A stretch of 64,000 bases of DNA. Source: Liopterus haemorrhoidalis. Taxonomy: Eukaryota > Arthropoda > Insecta > Coleoptera > Dytiscidae. Shown here one piece after another: positions 21,740 to 32,867 of the stretch. Both the position numbers and the translations under genes were made by a program. Position 1 is the first letter of the stretch. Each line of letters begins with the position of its first letter. The notes beneath the pieces were generated by a model. It had not been told where the DNA came from, ran no database searches, and was given only the letters and a program-made list of their open reading frames with translations. The stretch spans positions 4,655,001 to 4,719,000 of the forward strand of contig OZ020624.1 in NCBI GenBank assembly GCA_963971575.1, written 5' to 3'.

Positions 21740-22085
21740 GAAATGCTTCTCGAGTTAGTAAACTTTAAGGATTTTCTGCCCTTTTAACAGAGATATAAAC
21801 CTTCCTGTGAACAGTAACACATGTTTCAATAAATTTGAACTGGTGTAAAAGATAGAATTTCTTCTAATCCAATTACTTGACATCAAGACTTATGCGATAC
21901 GTAAATCGTCTCTGGAACGCTCGGCCTAGAGTGCTTTTGCAGCACAGAACAGGAGCTCTAAACATTTCATAACAGATTGTTTTGACACTAAATATGAATC
22001 AACACAAATTAGAAATAACTTTATATACATTAGGACAAAAATTTTCTTTTCAAGTGATGCCGAGGCAGTAAATGATTATTTGTTA
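21740..22085. other. No recognisable feature
   Basis: AT-rich DNA, nothing recognised. Confidence 0.4.
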
Positions 22086-22089
22086 CCAA

Positions 22090-22444
22090 CAGGTATGGTT
22101 AAGATAATAGCGTACACTACAGCGCAAATAGCCATTGTTGCTGTGCGAGTTTTTAAGTTTGTAAGACTTTTTCTTTGCACACAATAAATTTTTTTCAACG
22201 ACATAAAAATTCGATAATTTTCGAAAACAATTTTTATTGAACTATTTTCGTTAGATTCTGTATACATTGTTGAGAAATTTTTCAGATTTTTAGACTAACC
22301 TCTCTAGGCAATCGAGTATGGGAAAATTTGTTTATACATTTTTGGCGAAAATATTTGTTTTTTTCAAATATAAAATTTATGTTCATTTATCTAAACATCA
22401 AGAGGTTTTATTTGATACCCTTTTGTATCTGTTTAGTTGAAATT
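22090..22444 (-). repeat. Diverged family A-like Helentron interior
   Basis: Block order matches family A (TTTTTCAACGACATAAAA, CAGATTTTTAGACTAACC, AGAGGTTTTATTTGATACCC) at low identity, and leads straight into B3, as at 9437-9830 before B1. Confidence 0.5.
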
Positions 22445-22902
22445 AAAAAATCAGCTGTGGCCAACACAGAACCGACCGCCATCACAAAGTACTTGTATAA
22501 AATACATTCTAGCAACAGAGTAGAAATAACTTGGCCTAATATTTTGTAACAGATATTATTTATCATGACCATGGAAACGTTACATATAAGTATGAACATA
22601 ATAGAATTTTTCAAAAAAAAAATCGTTTTATCAATAAATGTCTCAAATAAAAGTTATTGCTTTTATAGCAACTTTTGTTAAATACATTTTTTCGAAATAT
22701 TTTTCTGTTGTTAAATATTCGCAAAAATCTTAAAATCGACACGAGTAAACTCCCATTTATAGTTAACCGATTTTTACCAAAAGTTGATCAACTCGTGCCA
22801 TTAATGTAAAAAGCTTAAATATGAAGTTTCATAAAAATATTTTCAGTTGAATTTGCTCTGCACGTGTACACAGACAGACAGACAGATCGACAGACAGACA
22901 GA
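22445..22902 (-). mobile_element. Helentron-like family B, copy B3, truncated in the microsatellite
   Basis: 3' hairpin end (CTGTGGCCAACACAGAACCG) at 22452-22475, interior as in B2 and B4, then GACA repeats at 22870-22902 where a SINE takes over. The family B 5' end is missing. Confidence 0.72.
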
Positions 22903-23068
22903 ACGAATTTTGTTTTAAATTTAATGGCCTTTGCTGCTGTAACAATTAGCCAGGACAATTTTTTATTTGAGAAAATTTCCATGCCTGAACGGGATTCGGA
23001 CCCGATACCTTCGCAACGCAGAGCACATGTGTTACCACTAGGCTACGCCGGTCGGCCACTGCTACGTT
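22903..23068 (-). mobile_element. tRNA-derived SINE
   Basis: The minus strand shows GGCCGACCGGCGTAGCCTAG (A box within), then TGGTAACACATG, B box GGGTCCGAATCCCGTTC and a body with CCTGGCTAATTGTTACAGCA and a TTAAATTTAAAA tail. Body and tail resemble the SINE at 14032. Target duplications are not evident. Confidence 0.7.
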
Positions 23069-24285
23069 GAATTTTAACATTTTTACAAGAGAATCTTAAC
23101 CCGATATTTCGGTGTAGATTTAAATATTCAGTGGCGAAATTTATTTTAAAAATCAGCTGTGGCCACCATAGGACCGACCGCCATTGTAAAGTACTTGCAT
23201 AAAATACATTCTAGCAGCAGAGTAGAAATAACTGGGCCTAATATTTTTTAACAGAGATATTATTTATCATGACCATGGAAACGTTACATATAAGTATGAA
23301 AAAATTGAGACTTTCGAATGAAATTGAAAATTTCGAAAAATATTACAAAAATTTTTCGTTTTATCAAAAAACGTCTCAAATAAAAGTTATTCCTTATTGC
23401 ATTTATAGCAACTTTTTTTAAAATAAATTTTTTCTAAATATTTTTCTTTTGCTAAATATTCGCAAAAATATTAAAATCGACACGAGTAAACTCCCATTTC
23501 TAGTCAACCGATTTTTACCAAAAGTTGATCAACTCGTGCCATTGATGTCAAAAGTTTAAATATACAGTTTCATAAAAATCATTTTAGCCGAATTTGCTCT
23601 GTACGTGTACACAGACAGACAGACAGACGGACGGACGGACGAACAGACAGACAGACGAACGGACGGACGGACAGACAGACAGACGAACGGACGGACGGAC
23701 AGACAAACCGACAGACATCATGCTAAAAATAGTCAAAACGTTATGTAGGGACCTCAATTCGTGGAGATCCATCGAAATTTGGAAATGTCAAAATCGGTAT
23801 GATCACAATACCTCCCTTATATATGTTGGCGGTCGGTAAAAATGGAACAGAATGTTTGGTCCTGTGATACTCATTATAACTGGTTTCCACAGTGTATTAA
23901 ATAAAAATATAACTTTATTCAACTTTTATTTATCAATTTATATACTACATTGTATTATAACAGTTTATTTAATTTTTGAATAAAATGTGAATTATGTATT
24001 CATTTTATTTTTAAAAAGGTGTTCGGTGATATTAATTATTAAATAATTAATTTATTTATTACGGTATTTCTTCCCTGGAATAACACTGTTCTGATCTTCA
24101 TTTTCATTCTCATCAATTGTTTCTTGAAACACGGCAAAGGCATAAGTGATTTTTGTAGCTTTCAGATGATTATAATTTTAAGTTCTGTGTCTCAACAAAA
24201 ACCAAATCTGCTCTCAATACTCCATTTACTTCCTTTCTATACAATTACTTGAACTTGCGTCTGGGTTATTTGTATCACAAAATCC
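23069..24285 (+). mobile_element. Fragment of the 1.1 kb TIR element D, split by B4
   Basis: 23069-23147 plus 23843-24285 match 54093-54660 of the intact D element continuously once B4 is removed, including GGTCCTGTGATACTCATTAT and AAGGTGTTCGGTGATATTAA. Both D termini are missing here. No coding recognised. Confidence 0.85.
23148..23842 (-). mobile_element. Helentron-like non-autonomous element, family B, copy B4 (complete)
   Basis: Complete copy: 3' hairpin CTGTGGCCACCATAGG at the left, GACA/GACG microsatellite at 23612-23712, 5' end GGCGGTCGGTAAAAA at the right. The paralogous D element at 54.18 kb gives the empty site TTTTAAAAATGGAACAG. Here the same text is split at the A/T run with no extra duplication beyond the run itself. 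ORFs on both strands through the microsatellite are repeat artefacts. Confidence 0.88.
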
Positions 24286-24317
24286 GACTATCTAACCCAC
24301 CGTTAAGCGAAATCGTT

Positions 24318-25070
24318 AATAATAATAATAATAATAATAATACATTTTCATAATGAAATAATATAAAATAAAAAATGAACATTATTAAAGTCATCAATTT
24401 CAAAAATGGGATTTGTCAATAAATATTCTTTAAGTTTGTTTGAAAATGTCTTGATTGGTAGGGATCTTATTTCCTCAGGTATTATATTGAAAAATTTAAT
24501 GGCGTAGTAGTTTGCGCTATTTCTTGATTTTTGAAGGAAATTACTACGTATATTATTTTTTTGCCGTGTGTCATGCCCGTGGTTGGAAGAGGGGAAGTTA
24601 CATAAGTTCTTGTGCATGAACATTAGGTATTGGTAGATAAATAAGGCAGGTAAAGTCATTATTTTTAATTTTATGAAGATCTCACGACAGTCAGCTCTAA
24701 AAGGAGCACCAGCTATGACCCTAACAACTTTGCGTTGAAGAGCAAAAATTCTATGGGCTGCTGGTGAGTGTCCCCAGACAAGAATGCCGTAGTTCAGGTG
24801 TGACTAAAATAACGAAAAGTAAGTCATTAGCACGACTTTTTGGCAAACTTCTGCTTTCAAATTGCGAATTAAAAATACTGTAGACCTCAGTTTTCGGCTT
24901 AAGAATTCACAGTGCTGATCCCAACGAAGTTGTGGGTCGATGTGGATACCAAGAAACTTGACGTACGGGGGGTTTGAAAAATCGTGTTTTACAAGACACT
25001 GAATGCAAAAGAATGGAAAGCAAAAGCGAAGAATCGGGATTAATGGCGAAAAACCGTGAAACAAACCAAA
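24318..25070 (-). pseudogene. LINE 3' end: reverse-transcriptase C-terminal region
   Basis: The minus strand reads YVKFLGIHIDPQLRWDQHCE, then the SPAAHRIFALQRKVVR region and TLPALFIYQYLMFMHKNL, then DTRQKNNIRS. This is the region after the YADD motif in CR1/Jockey-like pol proteins. Frames shift near 24800 and 24660. It ends in an ATT trinucleotide run at 24318-24342, like the tail of the 56 kb LINE. It is a 5'-truncated dead insertion. Confidence 0.82.
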
Positions 25071-25849
25071 GACCAGTTTGACCCGTGGACAAAACTAATG
25101 AGAACTAATGGGTTAATAAAATGTTCCCGTATATTCAAATACTGTTCATTGTATTTTTCTTTTGTATGGTTCTTACAATGCTTAAGAGGCAGCAAGTTCG
25201 ACGTAACATGAAATATGTATAGTTAGCAAACAAGTATACACAAGTGTATAACTGTATTGGTAGGGGTTGCGTGTGGTATGTTACATTACCCCTAGTTGAG
25301 AAACCCCGTGTAAAAGAGACCGGCGACGTGGGGGACTTTAGCGGTTATCGACATACCCCGACTAATAAGGTTATTGATAGCGCAGCCTACTGGGATATCG
25401 GATAAATTTCATTTAATTGAGAAATGCGACTCTAAAAACGCAATTTTATATCAAAATATACCGTCAATATTTACCATAAATACATGGAACTCTTCAAGGA
25501 TTTTTTAAAAACAAAATAACGATTATCTCAATAAGCTATGATATAACATTAAATTATAAAAATAATAACAGATATAACACCGATATGGTTTTGTTAACTT
25601 TGTATTTAAAGTTGATATCCTTGGTGGAAAAGTTCCCTTTCAGACATATTATAAAACTAAATTGCATCGATCCAGAGCATGTTAATTTCTTATTGACTTT
25701 TTTAATTAAACTGAACTGCATCCAAATTGAAAGAGAAAGTGCGATTTACTTCTTGAATACCAATTTAAGGAGCAGCCCAAAACGAGTTACTAAAGTTTCG
25801 ACGTAATTCGTCCATAATGTTAAATCTTGAAATCTTGCAAAAAAAATAT
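25071..25849. other. No recognisable feature
   Basis: AT-rich DNA; a GC-richer patch at 25255-25400 has no recognisable RNA or protein signature. Confidence 0.4.
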
Positions 25850-25922
25850 TGCCATTTATAAAACACTGGATAAGTTCCGTCCAGTGGACGAGTAGAACGT
25901 CTTCACCAGTCCCACAGTGTAA
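25850..25922 (-). repeat. G repeat, one unit
   Basis: Reverse-orientation unit: CCATTTATAAAACACTGGAT, then GTCCAGTGGACGAGTAGAAC, then GTCTTCACCAGT. It abuts the truncated 3' side of a mariner. Confidence 0.8.
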
Positions 25923-25945
25923 TGATACGAGAGACGGGGCCGAAA

Positions 25946-27298
25946 AAAAGTCGTTAGAAAATACGGGCAATGAGACATTAATTCGATGTTTTTCTCCTTC
26001 AAATAATCAATTGTGTGAAGTGCTATGTGGGAGCTTGCATTGTCATGATGAAGAATGATGCGACGTTTTTGATTGTTTTTCCTGAATTTGTCGATGGCTT
26101 CTGGCAAACAAATTGTTGTATACCATTTAGCATTAACTGTTCTCTGATCCCCTAAAGCAGTGGTTCCCAACCGGAAGTGCACACCCAGGGGTGCGGGAAA
26201 GCATTTTGAGGGGTGCAAGACGAATAATAATAATAAAAAATTATTTTTCAATAAGTATATTTTCTTTCTAATTTTATTAAGGTTAAGAACCGATGAATGC
26301 TATATCAATTAATTTGATCAATTTTAAAGAAATATTCATGCGATTTCCTTTTTTTTTGCTCTTCACTTTTTATTTTGATCAATTTGACATATATGACTCA
26401 ACTGAAAAAATCTGAACACATTTTTTATGGGGGTGCGGGAGCTTATTTTTACATTCAAAGGGGTGCTCACCACAAAAAAGGTTGGGAACCACTGCTCTAA
26501 AGGAATGGTTGCAACATGTTCAGTACAACCGAAGAAACAAGCGATTTGGAAGTGCTTCGTGAACCAACAATTTTTGTGGGTTTCGGTTCATCTTGGAAGA
26601 CCGAAACAGTGGATTGTTGCTTAGTTTCCGGTTCTTATGAAATCCAAGTTTTGTCACCTGTAACGATGTTGTATACGGATTTTGCAGTGTCTACGTTGAA
26701 TTTTTTTACCATTCCCTTACACCAATCAATACGAGCTTTTTTTGAGTTTCGGTCAAATTATGCGGAATCCATCGGGAACAGATTTTTTCACAGCTAAATG
26801 GTATGCAAAATCGAATGTATTGTAGTCTGCAATATACCAAAGGATGTCTTTATCTCACGGTAAGTCACATGCCGATCTTCTTCAATCAATTTGCGCACAG
26901 CATCGATGTTTTTTTGAATCACAACCGATTTGGTCGACCTTCACGAGACTCATCACTGACGGACGCACGACCACGACTAAATTCTGCAAACCAATTGTAC
27001 ACAGTCTTTTCTGATGGGGCTTTATTACCAAAAGTTGAACGAAGCGAATCTATGAATTGCTATTGAGTTAGGCCTTTACTAAAATCCTAAAAAATCATCC
27101 AACGAAACATTTTACGAGTAATATCCATTTTTTCACAAACTTATTTTTTTAACGCTCACTGTCAACAAACTACTTGGTCAATTTACACGCTGCCACTAAT
27201 TTCACAATAACAAATTTCAAATTTTACGAATGTAGTAATACCATATTTCAATATTGCCATCTAGTGGTCGTTTGTAAAAACATAAAAGGTAAACCTCG
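25946..27298 (-). mobile_element. mariner (DD34D), same family as 16214, 3' truncated, with hAT MITE insertion
   Basis: The 5' TIR inverse GGTAAACCTCG-TA is at the right. The minus strand holds HTH text (about 27100-26850) and catalytic text including RRIILHHDNASSHIA (second Asp intact, near 26040) and IELMSHCPY, where a deletion removes the SPDLSPND region. Several frameshifts are present. A hAT MITE sits at 26158-26494. Confidence 0.82.
26158..26494. mobile_element. hAT MITE
   Basis: Perfect 15 bp TIRs CAGTGGTTCCCAACC. Flanking octamers CCCTAAAG and CTCTAAAG match at seven of eight positions. No coding. Inserted into the mariner. Confidence 0.9.
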
Positions 27299-27486
27299 TA
27301 GTGAGGAACTTCTATGGATGGAAGATTGTAGATTAAATTTATTATTTTATTTTATACTTTTAACGAAGAGGAAGAGACTGATAACAATATCTCAATTTTG
27401 AATTTTGTATGACTAATCACGTTCTAAATGTTACTTCCTCGTTATAGGCCGTACATTTTCATATACTACGTACATATAGGTCATTG

Positions 27487-27594
27487 TGTCTAGTGGACGA
27501 GTAGAACGGCTTCACCAGGACAATTTTGAAATGACATATTGTCATTTATAAAATACTGAATAATGTATGTCCAGTGCACAAGTAAAAGCTACCA
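27487..27594 (-). repeat. G repeat, two units
   Basis: Two reverse units: CTAGTGGACGAGTAGAACGG with CTTCACCAGG, then TATAAAATACTGAATAATGT with GTCCAGTGCACAAG. Confidence 0.78.
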
Positions 27595-27599
27595 GTTAT

Positions 27600-28010
27600 T
27601 GTATTGATTGTATTTCTACAATATTATGAACCAATTTATATAACTTTCCACTAAACATGCAGTTAGTGCTCTTGTATCTAAGGGTATTCCTTCCCTTAAA
27701 ATCATGTATGAAATTAGCTTTCCGTCTAGTTGTTAGCTGTAATATAGTTCGAGTCAGATGAAATGTCTAATGAAGACAATGCATGGCTGATCATTTGAGA
27801 AATGTTCACCCTAACCACAAGGTTTCTTCCCACTTCCAGGCAATACTGGCTTCGAGACACAGCTCTGATCAATAGTAATACTCTATAACACATGGTTATA
27901 GTACTATCAGTAGGGAGGAAGGGATAAGATTAATTACAGAGAAATAAGACGTTATACACGTCCACTCCATACAACTTATTCACTATTTTATATGAATGTT
28001 TGATTTTAAT
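27600..28010. other. No recognisable feature
   Basis: AT-rich DNA between G units; nothing recognised. Confidence 0.4.
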
Positions 28011-28011
28011 G

Positions 28012-28070
28012 ATGGACTGGTGAAGATGTTCTACTCGTCCACTGGACAGAATTTATTCAGTATTTTATTA
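28012..28070 (+). repeat. G repeat, one unit (mariner target)
   Basis: TGGACTGGTGAAGATGTTCT, then ACTCGTCCACTGGACAGAAT and TTATTCAGTATTTTATTA, where the mariner at 28071 starts. Confidence 0.8.
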
Positions 28071-29454
28071 GGTTGGAGGGAAAGTTCTGTCATATTTTAA
28101 ATAAACAACTAATTTTGCTTGTAAATAAAAGACACGTGTGGCTTATGAGACCTGGGGATATTTTTATTATATCTTTTATTATCTGTTGTTGAATATAAAA
28201 AGAATTGTTTCAAGAATTCATCAGTATCTTACCATATTTAGAGTGAGCATGATGTCAGTGAATAAAGTGCATTTACGACATTCTATGTTGTATGAGTTCG
28301 AAAGAGTAAGCAACGCGTCGGTTGCATGTGAAAACTTACGTGCAGTATTTGGAACATATGTTGTAAATGTTCGTACTTGCCAAAGATGGTTTACAAAATT
28401 TCGTTCCGGAAATCTGAGCCTAAAAGAAGATACTCGATCTGGAAGACCATCCAAGATCGATAATAATGTTTTGCGGTCCATGTTGGAGCAAAATCCACAT
28501 CTAACAAGTAGAGAAATTGCAAAAGAGTTCGGCATCCATCATACAACTGTTGGTGACCACATTAAATGTCTTAGTTTTGTCTTAAAGCAAAGCATTTGGG
28601 TCCCCCATGAATTGACCCAAAAGAATTTATCAGATCGTGTAAGAATATGCTCATTACATCTCATTAGACACAATGTGGAGCCATTTCTAGACAGGCTGAT
28701 TACTGGAGATGAAAAGTGGATTCTTTACAAGAATATTAAGAGAAGAAAAGATTACTGCAACCTGAAACATCGTCAGCAACTCTTGCAAAACCAAATATTC
28801 ATAAAAAAAAGTAATGCTCTGTTTGTGGTGGGTTAGAAAAGGTCCAGTGTATTATGAACTGCTAAAACAAGGGCAAACTGTCACTGCGGATCTGTACTGC
28901 AACCAACTCAATAAATTGCATGTAGCTATCAAGCAAAGAAGAAAAGGAATCGTGTTCCATCAAGATAACGCTAGACCGCATACCGCAATGGTGACACAAC
29001 AAAAACTTAGTGCGTTTGGATGGGAAGTTCTTAGGCCCAGTTGCACAGTTACCACTTAAGTATGAGTTTAGCTAAACCTTAAGCTTCAGCTTAAACCAAA
29101 TACTTAAGCGCCAGATGTTGCACAATCAAAAATATAAAAATACTTAGCTAAGCCAACTGATGTGATAAATTCACAAAGTTGGTAATATGGAAAATGAATA
29201 TTTGGCGGGGAAATTTTGAAATTCAATATAAACATAACTCTCAATGTTATGTGTCAATGTCACTTGTCAATTAGTTTATTATACAAATAATGCAAATTTT
29301 ACCAGCAATGGAAAATACGGTAAACGAAACGTAAAAATAAATGTACGACGAACTTATTAGATGAGTTGGTCTTCTATAAAATTTATTTAAAAAATATAAT
29401 TACAATATATTATTGTGTGTAAAAAAAAAAATTAAATGTTGTCGAAGAAAAAAA

Positions 29455-29690
29455 ATCTCCTTGGACGAACATACATGATGAATTTAACAATTTAATCGGT
29501 CACTCTTACAGAGAAGCAGAATATTAAAATATATATATGAAAGAAAACTAAAACATGTACAAGAAAAAAAAAAAAAGCTGACAATAAGTATTCACTGAAA
29601 GTGACTGGAGGTGGTTCAATGGCAGAATGCTCAGAGAAAGAGTTAGAATTAATAAATTTTAAATTACCGGCAGGTCATAGACAAGATATT
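29455..29690 (+). pseudogene. Myb/SANT-like accessory protein relic of the Harbinger element
   Basis: The plus strand reads SPWTNIHDEFNNLIGHSYRE, AEY, a stop, then LKIYMKEN, and after frameshifts SLKVTGGGSMAECSEKELEL. SANT-like regulatory proteins of Harbinger elements have this layout (W...EFN...R...L..KW.N, then a TGGG motif). Broken by stops and frameshifts. Confidence 0.6.
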
Positions 29691-29825
29691 TACATTTATA
29701 AAGAATTTTATTATTTATACATTATAAATTAGAAAAATAAACATTTATTATTGTTCCTAACTCGAATGTTATTATTATATTTTCTGTTTTGAATTATTAC
29801 TGTATTAGGTATATTGTTTATAAAA

Positions 29826-30110
29826 TTAACATCTGTTTCTAGATTTGGAAGAATGCTCAATCAATTGAAAAAACCGTGCGATATAGCAAAAGTCTTGGCG
29901 TAGATTACACTGTTCCATTTGAATATTAGGCATTTTAATATATTGATGACGCAAGGTACAAATTGCGATATTTCTCGATATTTTTCCTATATCTTTTGAA
30001 GCTGTAGATTTATGGCAACCAGTAAACTGCCTTACCATTAACATACTTCCAATAATATAATATCGTAGGATTTGTATTGAAGTGAATGCGTGGTTCCTGT
30101 AAATATTATT
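29826..30110 (-). pseudogene. HARBI1-like transposase fragment
   Basis: The minus strand reads HAFTSIQILRYYIIGSMLMV, then RQFTGCHKSTASKDIGKISR. This is the N-terminal HTH of HARBI1-type nucleases (the ALRYYATGSF... GVSKSTVSRI block). The DDE catalytic core is not recognisable downstream. Confidence 0.75.
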
Positions 30111-30689
30111 TCATAAAATATTTGGTATTTGTGTACCAAGGCACTAACTTACCTATTAGTAGGATGGTTAATTAAATGTTTAATATGATATAATATTGAA
30201 CTACAACTTTATTTACTTAATATTACTATTTACTTGAAATCTATTGTAAAATTTTTCATCATCTCATTGATTAATATAATCATACCGATGCCTATAGACG
30301 GGTATGCGGCGAAATATATTAATATATAACATTTTCATTCAATCAAATTAATCTGATCAATTTTAATATGACACATAACCTGTCCTATTTGACAGTTTAT
30401 TTTGGATTAAACCAAACAAATCTACCGCTTAAGTATTTTCTTGTTTAAGCTTAAGTTTAAACCAAAAACTGAAACTGTGCAACAACTAAACCATAAACTA
30501 AAACTTAAGCCTAAATAAAAACTTAAGCGGTTACTGTGCAACTGGGCCTTAGTCACCCACCATATTCACCTGATATTGCACCATCTGATTACTACCTATT
30601 CAGATCTCTGCAAAATTATCTAACAGGAAAACAATTTAATTCTTTTGAAAGCAACCTATGGGTTTAAAACTTAAAAGGGAGGATTTGTT

Positions 30690-31230
30690 TGTGATTTTTA
30701 CTTTTTACCTTTTTTACTTTTATCACCAGGGCGGAAAAAATCTTGCCTGTAGCTACAAAAAATCTAGCGCTGACACTGTGTCGAGTGGACAGAATTTAGC
30801 TACTTTAATAAGATAATGTAAATTTAACTGTACAGTATCTTATTCTCCGTGTTCTGTAAATGACAATGAAGCAACACTCCTATTCAATAATTAATTATAT
30901 TACGTCCAATCAAGTTAATAGGGCTTTTTATACGGTCTACAAGGCAGAATAGTGTCATATTGTACCACACCTTCGCACAAGTCTATTCATAGAACCTTTT
31001 AATATAATCACATTAATAAAAGAACCATTTTTTGCACGTTTAAAATAATCTAACAGCCTACTATAATATTTTATATAATTTCCGTTAGGAATTCTCTTTG
31101 TATAATTATGAAATTTAATTATATGCATTTGGAACAAATTATTTCAACATAAATTCTGTTTTCCTGCGTTTTAGTTCCTTTTTATATTTATAAAACAAAT
31201 AATTTAATTGTGACCAATGTACACGTACAT
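30690..31230. other. No confident feature
   Basis: AT-rich DNA. GTCGAGTGGACAGAATTTAG near 30780 may be a decayed G unit. Confidence 0.4.
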
Positions 31231-31352
31231 TCTACAAGGGTTACCTTTTATGTTTTTACAAACACCCACTAGATGGCAATATTGAAATGTGTTATTACTA
31301 TATTCGTAAAATTTGACATTTGTTATTGTGTAATCAGTGGCAGTTTATAAAT

Positions 31353-31891
31353 CAGGGGTGGGCAAATCTTTTGGCAGTCAGGCCACATTACTGAAAATTT
31401 GACCGCGGGTCAAAAAATTTTTTTTTCTAATTTTAAATATTGTTTTTATTACGAAGGATATTTTATAAATTTTAAAAGTAATATTTTTAAACTAAAACAT
31501 GTATTTATTATGCAATTTAAAGAAAAAAATTGAAAAGAAAATTGGAAAGAATGAAAATTTGAATGAATATTGGACAAACAGTAATATTTTTAAACTAAAA
31601 CATGTATTTATTATGCAATTTAAAGAAAAAAATTGAAAAGAAAATTGGAAAGAATGAAAATTTGAATGAATATTGGACAAACAGTAATATTTTTAAACTA
31701 AAACATGTATTTATTATGCAATTTAAAGAAAAAAATTGAAAAGAAAATTGGAAAGAATGAAAATTTGAATGAATATTGGACAAACAGTAATATTTTTGCA
31801 GGACACAATAATTTATAAAATGCTTCGCGGGCCGGATAGAATTTCAGCGCGGACCGGATCCGGCCCGCGGGCCGCCATTTGTCTAGGTCTG
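31353..31891. mobile_element. hAT MITE with internal 103 bp triplication
   Basis: Ends CAGGGGTGGGCAAA and, inverted, CAGACCTAGACAAA. Perfect 8 bp duplication TTATAAAT at 31345-31352 and 31892-31899. GC-rich subterminal CCGCGGG blocks occur near both ends. No coding. Confidence 0.9.
31495..31797. repeat. Tandem repeat, 103 bp x 3
   Basis: Three head-to-tail copies beginning AAAACATGTATTTATTATGC that look identical over their length, so the expansion is recent. Duplicate short minus-strand ORFs are by-products. Confidence 0.92.
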
Positions 31892-32204
31892 TTATAAATT
31901 GACCGAGTAGTTTGTTGACAGAGAGCGTTTAAAAAAAAGTTAGTCCAAAGTCATCGAATTTGTCGGAACACTAAAGGACAAGAACGTATTAGGAAGGATC
32001 AAAGGAAAATAAAATACAGTGCTTGGAAAGAAATGTAATGTGACTTGGACAAGTAGCTCGCATTTTTAATTAAATTTTTATTAATCAGTTAACTGTTAAT
32101 TGCTCTAGACCAGTGCTTTCCAACCTTCAGATATTATGAGATTATAAATACTAACGCAAACATCCATGCCCACATCGGGATACGAATCCGGAACATTTGA
32201 CTCT

Positions 32205-32700
32205 ACCACTAGATGACAATATTGAAATGTGTCATTACAATATTTGTAAAATTTGACATTTGCTATTGTGAAATCTGTGGTAGCTTAAAAATTGACCGAG
32301 TAGTTTGTTAACAGTGAGCGTTAAAAAAAACAAGCTTGTGAAAAAATGGATATTACTCGTGAAGGTTTTCGCTGGATGATTTTTTACGATTTTAGTAAAG
32401 CCCTAACTCAACAAACAATGCATAGATTCGCTTCGTTCAACTTTTGGTAATGAAGCACCATCAGAAAAACTGCAGAATTTCGTCGAGGTCGTGCGTCCGT
32501 CAGTGATGAATCTCGTGAAGGTCGATCAAAATCGGTTAGATAAAACATCGATGCTGTGCGCAAAATGATTGAAGAAGATCGGCCTGTGACTTACCGTGAG
32601 ATAGGGGCATACTTTGGCATATCGCAGACTGCAATACATTCGATTTTTCATGAATATTTAGCTGTGAAAAAGATCTGTTTACCATCCATCTGTCCGACGG
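32205..32700 (+). pseudogene. mariner 5' part with broken transposase
   Basis: Same family as 16214. The 5' UTR ACTAGATGACAATATTGAAA leads to MDITREGFRWMIFYDFSKAL at 32346. An extra base before TGCATAGATTCGC and a deletion at CAGAAAAACTGCAG break the frame. It continues with FRRGRASVSDESREGRSK and IDAVRKMIEEDRPVTYREIG, and ends at AVKKICLPS. The catalytic domain is absent. Confidence 0.85.
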
Positions 32701-32867
32701 ATGCTATTTACTATACTATTCGCCTAATAACTTATAAACTACTTAATTTTGAGATGAAAATCTCGGTCCTTAGTCTATTAATTGCTTAAGTAATAATTTA
32801 TTTCTTTTTTCACTAATTATATGTGATTTTCTATTTGTTGTTTTTTTTGTGTTTGTTATCAGTGCAA

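Larger units (their letters stand above)
29034..30548 (-). mobile_element. PIF/Harbinger element (TTA duplication)
   Basis: TIRs GGCCCAGTTGCACAGTTACC and GGCCCAGTTGCACAGTAACC continue with (A/G)CTTAAGT. TTA lies at 29031-29033 and 30549-30551. Both typical genes leave relics: a HARBI1-like transposase piece on the minus strand and a Myb/SANT-like (MADF-like) piece on the plus strand. Both are degenerate. Confidence 0.92.
28249..30670 (+). pseudogene. mariner transposase, frameshifted and split
   Basis: The start at 28249 gives MMSVNKVHLRHSMLYEFERV, HTH region, then REIAKEFGIHHTTVGDHIK. The first catalytic Asp is in RLITGDEKWILYKN. The frame shifts near 28740-28820 and continues as LCLWWVRKGPVYYELLKQGQ, second Asp in VFHQDNARPHTA, to GWEVL at 29030. 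After the Harbinger element it continues SHPPYSPDIAPSDYYLF with the third Asp. With the insert removed, 34 residues separate the second and third Asp, as in mariners. Dead through frameshift and insertion. Confidence 0.88.
28071..30680 (+). mobile_element. mariner (DD34D) interrupted by a Harbinger element
   Basis: The 5' TIR begins GGTTGGAGGGAAAGTTCTGT after TA. Coding text runs 28249-29033 and resumes at 30552. The Harbinger element at 29034-30548 splits it. The 3' TIR is not found, so the copy is 3' truncated after FESNLWV. It belongs to a different mariner group from the copies at 16.2, 25.9 and 31-32 kb. Confidence 0.85.
31235..31945 (+). mobile_element. mariner 5' end fragment with hAT MITE insertion
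   Basis: TA then CAAGGGTTACCTTTTATG and the 5' UTR shared with the mariners at 16214 and 25946 (ACTAGATGGCAATATTGAAA). It continues after the MITE as TGACCGAGTAGTTTGTTGAC and stops before the coding region. Confidence 0.8.

Noticed and set aside
26427..27066. Several plus-strand ORFs of 65-93 codons
   Set aside because: They are antisense to the mariner transposase relic at 25946-27298 or lie in the hAT MITE inside it.
29600..29640. tRNA-Gly-like text GGTTCAATGGCAGAATGCTC
   Set aside because: It lies in the SANT-like coding relic of the Harbinger element (TGGGSMAECSEKE) and has no B box or acceptor stem at the right distance.
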